A stretch of 64,000 nt of DNA from NCBI RefSeq assembly GCF_001511835.1, contig NZ_LN997848.1:4699501-4763500 (forward strand), written 5' to 3'. The notes under the pieces are model-generated. The model had not been told where the DNA came from, did no database searches, and was given only the letters and a program-made list of their open reading frames with translations. The stretch's first letter is position 1; each line of letters begins with the position of its first letter. A program made the translations under genes and the position numbers. Shown piece after piece: positions 62,971-64,000 of the stretch. This stretch comes from Magnetospirillum sp. XM-1. GTDB lineage: Bacteria > Pseudomonadota > Alphaproteobacteria > Rhodospirillales > Magnetospirillaceae.

Positions 62971-64000
62971 GTCTTGGCGGCGGCTTTCTTGGCCGGAGCC
63001 TTCTTCGCCGCGGTTTTCTTGGCCGGAGCCTTCTTGGCGGCGGCCTTCTTCGGCGCGGCTTCGGCCTTGGCGGCGGGCGCGGCCTTGGCGGCGGGCGCGG
63101 CCTTGCGGCCCCGCACCGGCTTGGCCGGCCCCTTGGCCGCCTTGGCTTTGATCAGGTCCAGGGCGGCCTCGAGCGTCACCGCGTCGGTGGTCACGTCCTT
63201 GGGCAGGGTGGCATGCACGCCATCGCGCGACACATAGGGACCGTAGCGCCCTTCGTGCAGGGTGACCGGCTTGCCCTCGTGCTCGCCGAGCGTCTTGAGC
63301 GGACCGGCGGCCCCGCGTCCCTTGGCCTGGGACAAGAGCTCCATGGCGCGGTTCATGCCGACAATCAGGACGTCGTCGTCCTTGGTCAGCGACTTGTAGA
63401 CGCCGTCATGCACCACATAGGGGCCGAAGCGTCCGACACCGGCGGAGATGGACTTGCCGGTCTCGGGATGGGTGCCGATCAGGCGCGGCAGGGCCAGCAG
63501 ACGGCAGGCGATCTCCAGGGTGACGTCGGCGGGCTCCAGGCCCTTGTAGAGCGACACACGCTTGGGCTTGGGCGCTTTGGCGGCCTTCGCCTTCTTGCCC
63601 TTTTCCGGCGCGGGCGCGGGCTCGGCCTTCAGCGTCGTCTCGTCGCCCAGCTGGACGTAATGGCCGTAGGGCCCCTTGCGGAGAGAAACGGGCAGGCCGC
63701 TCTCGGGGTCGTTGCCCAGTTCCTTGGGGCCTTCCCTCACCTCGTCCTCGCCCTCGCCCCCGGTGGTCAGCGGCCGGGTGAAACGGCATTCGGGATAGGC
63801 GGAGCAGCCGATGAAGGCGCCGAACTTGCCCAGCTTCAGCGACAGCCGCCCGGCGTTGCAGGTGGGGCAGGTTCGCGGGTCGTGGCCCGAGCCGGTATCG
63901 GGGAAGAAGTGCGGCCCCAGGAGTTCGTCCAGGGCGTCCAGCACCTGGGCGACGCGCAAATCCTTGGTCTCGTCCACCGCGCCGGAGAAGTCCTTCCAGA
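62967..64000 (-). CDS. topA: DNA topoisomerase I, C-terminal part (partial)
   Basis: About 344 aa of the C-terminal part are in the window; the rest lies to the right. The frame continues past the internal Met at 63977 to the window edge. Seen: [31 protein letters not shown], the zinc finger [22 protein letters not shown] and AYPECRFTR, then Topoisom C-repeat units ([62 protein letters not shown]), and a Lys/Ala-rich tail ([21 protein letters not shown]). TopA relaxes negative supercoils and needs the zinc finger for strand passage. The stop overlaps the start of the formyltransferase. Confidence 0.94.
   Translation of the reverse strand, partial: WKDFSGAVDETKDLRVAQVLDALDELLGPHFFPDTGSGHDPRTCPTCNAGRLSLKLGKFGAFIGCSAYPECRFTRPLTTGGEGEDEVREGPKELGNDPESGLPVSLRKGPYGHYVQLGDETTLKAEPAPAPEKGKKAKAAKAPKPKRVSLYKGLEPADVTLEIACRLLALPRLIGTHPETGKSISAGVGRFGPYVVHDGVYKSLTKDDDVLIVGMNRAMELLSQAKGRGAAGPLKTLGEHEGKPVTLHEGRYGPYVSRDGVHATLPKDVTTDAVTLEAALDLIKAKAAKGPAKPVRGRKAAPAAKAAPAAKAEAAPKKAAAKKAPAKKTAAKKAPAKKAAAKT

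Overview
The window looks like chromosomal DNA of a high-GC, motile alphaproteobacterium of the Rhodospirillales, most like Magnetospirillum. This is inferred from gene content and protein style: a glnB-glnA operon behind a sigma-54 promoter, FlaF-type flagellin regulators, a Maf-type flagellin glycosyltransferase, pseudaminic acid genes, a cytoplasmic SoeABC-type sulfite dehydrogenase and the yqeY-dnaG-rpoD order. No magnetosome gene is in the window, so the genus is a guess.

Layout. 1-7.1 kb: a visibly more AT-rich block with an HD-GYP protein, a CHASE-PAS hybrid histidine kinase, a convergent OmpR-type regulator, an orphan Cys-containing protein and a tyrosine integrase. It reads as the end of an integrated element. 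7.3-10.4 kb: malic enzyme and a secreted hydrolase. 10.4-15.6 kb: divergent pseudaminic acid clusters (an SpsF-like gene, pseC and pseB on the minus strand; pseG and pseI on the plus strand). 15.7-20.3 kb: a small Cys-tailed protein, an EF-G-like GTPase, a crotonase and a CoA-racemase-like gene, with REP-like palindromes between them. 20.3-27.7 kb: a TPR-glycosyltransferase fusion, a degenerate sensor kinase, a periplasmic orphan, a PHB-depolymerase-like esterase and a YfeX-like peroxidase. 27.8-32.8 kb: carA-carB-greA. 33.2-37.7 kb: yqeY, dnaG, rpoD. 37.9-43.1 kb: a transglutaminase-like exported protein, a tRNA with anticodon CAU, an unusual chemoreceptor with a C-terminal sensor region, a small exported Cys protein, a Tat-type OmpA lipoprotein and a radical SAM/SPASM enzyme. 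43.3-47.8 kb: soeABC, with tandem palindromes upstream. 47.9-49.9 kb: glnB-glnA. 50.0-51.3 kb: an aminotransferase and tRNA-His. 51.4-62.4 kb: flagellin and its modification genes (TPR proteins, a GT-B-like protein, two FlaF paralogues, a flagellin-like coiled-coil protein, TPR-GT9-like and TPR-GT41-like proteins, Maf, flagellin). 62.4-64 kb: a small formyltransferase and the 3' part of topA.

How the parts connect. pseB, pseC, pseG and pseI make most of the route to pseudaminic acid. The Maf protein, the GT41- and GT9-like TPR proteins and the Ser/Thr-rich flagellin about 40 kb away are its probable users. pseH, a classical pseF and flbT are not in the window. SoeABC would oxidise cytoplasmic sulfite and feed electrons to quinone. 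glnBA is the nitrogen-control module.

Start codons were moved from the longest ORF wherever a Shine-Dalgarno sequence decided it. Several genes appear to use TTG or GTG. Most very long antisense ORFs are GC-frame shadows and are left out.
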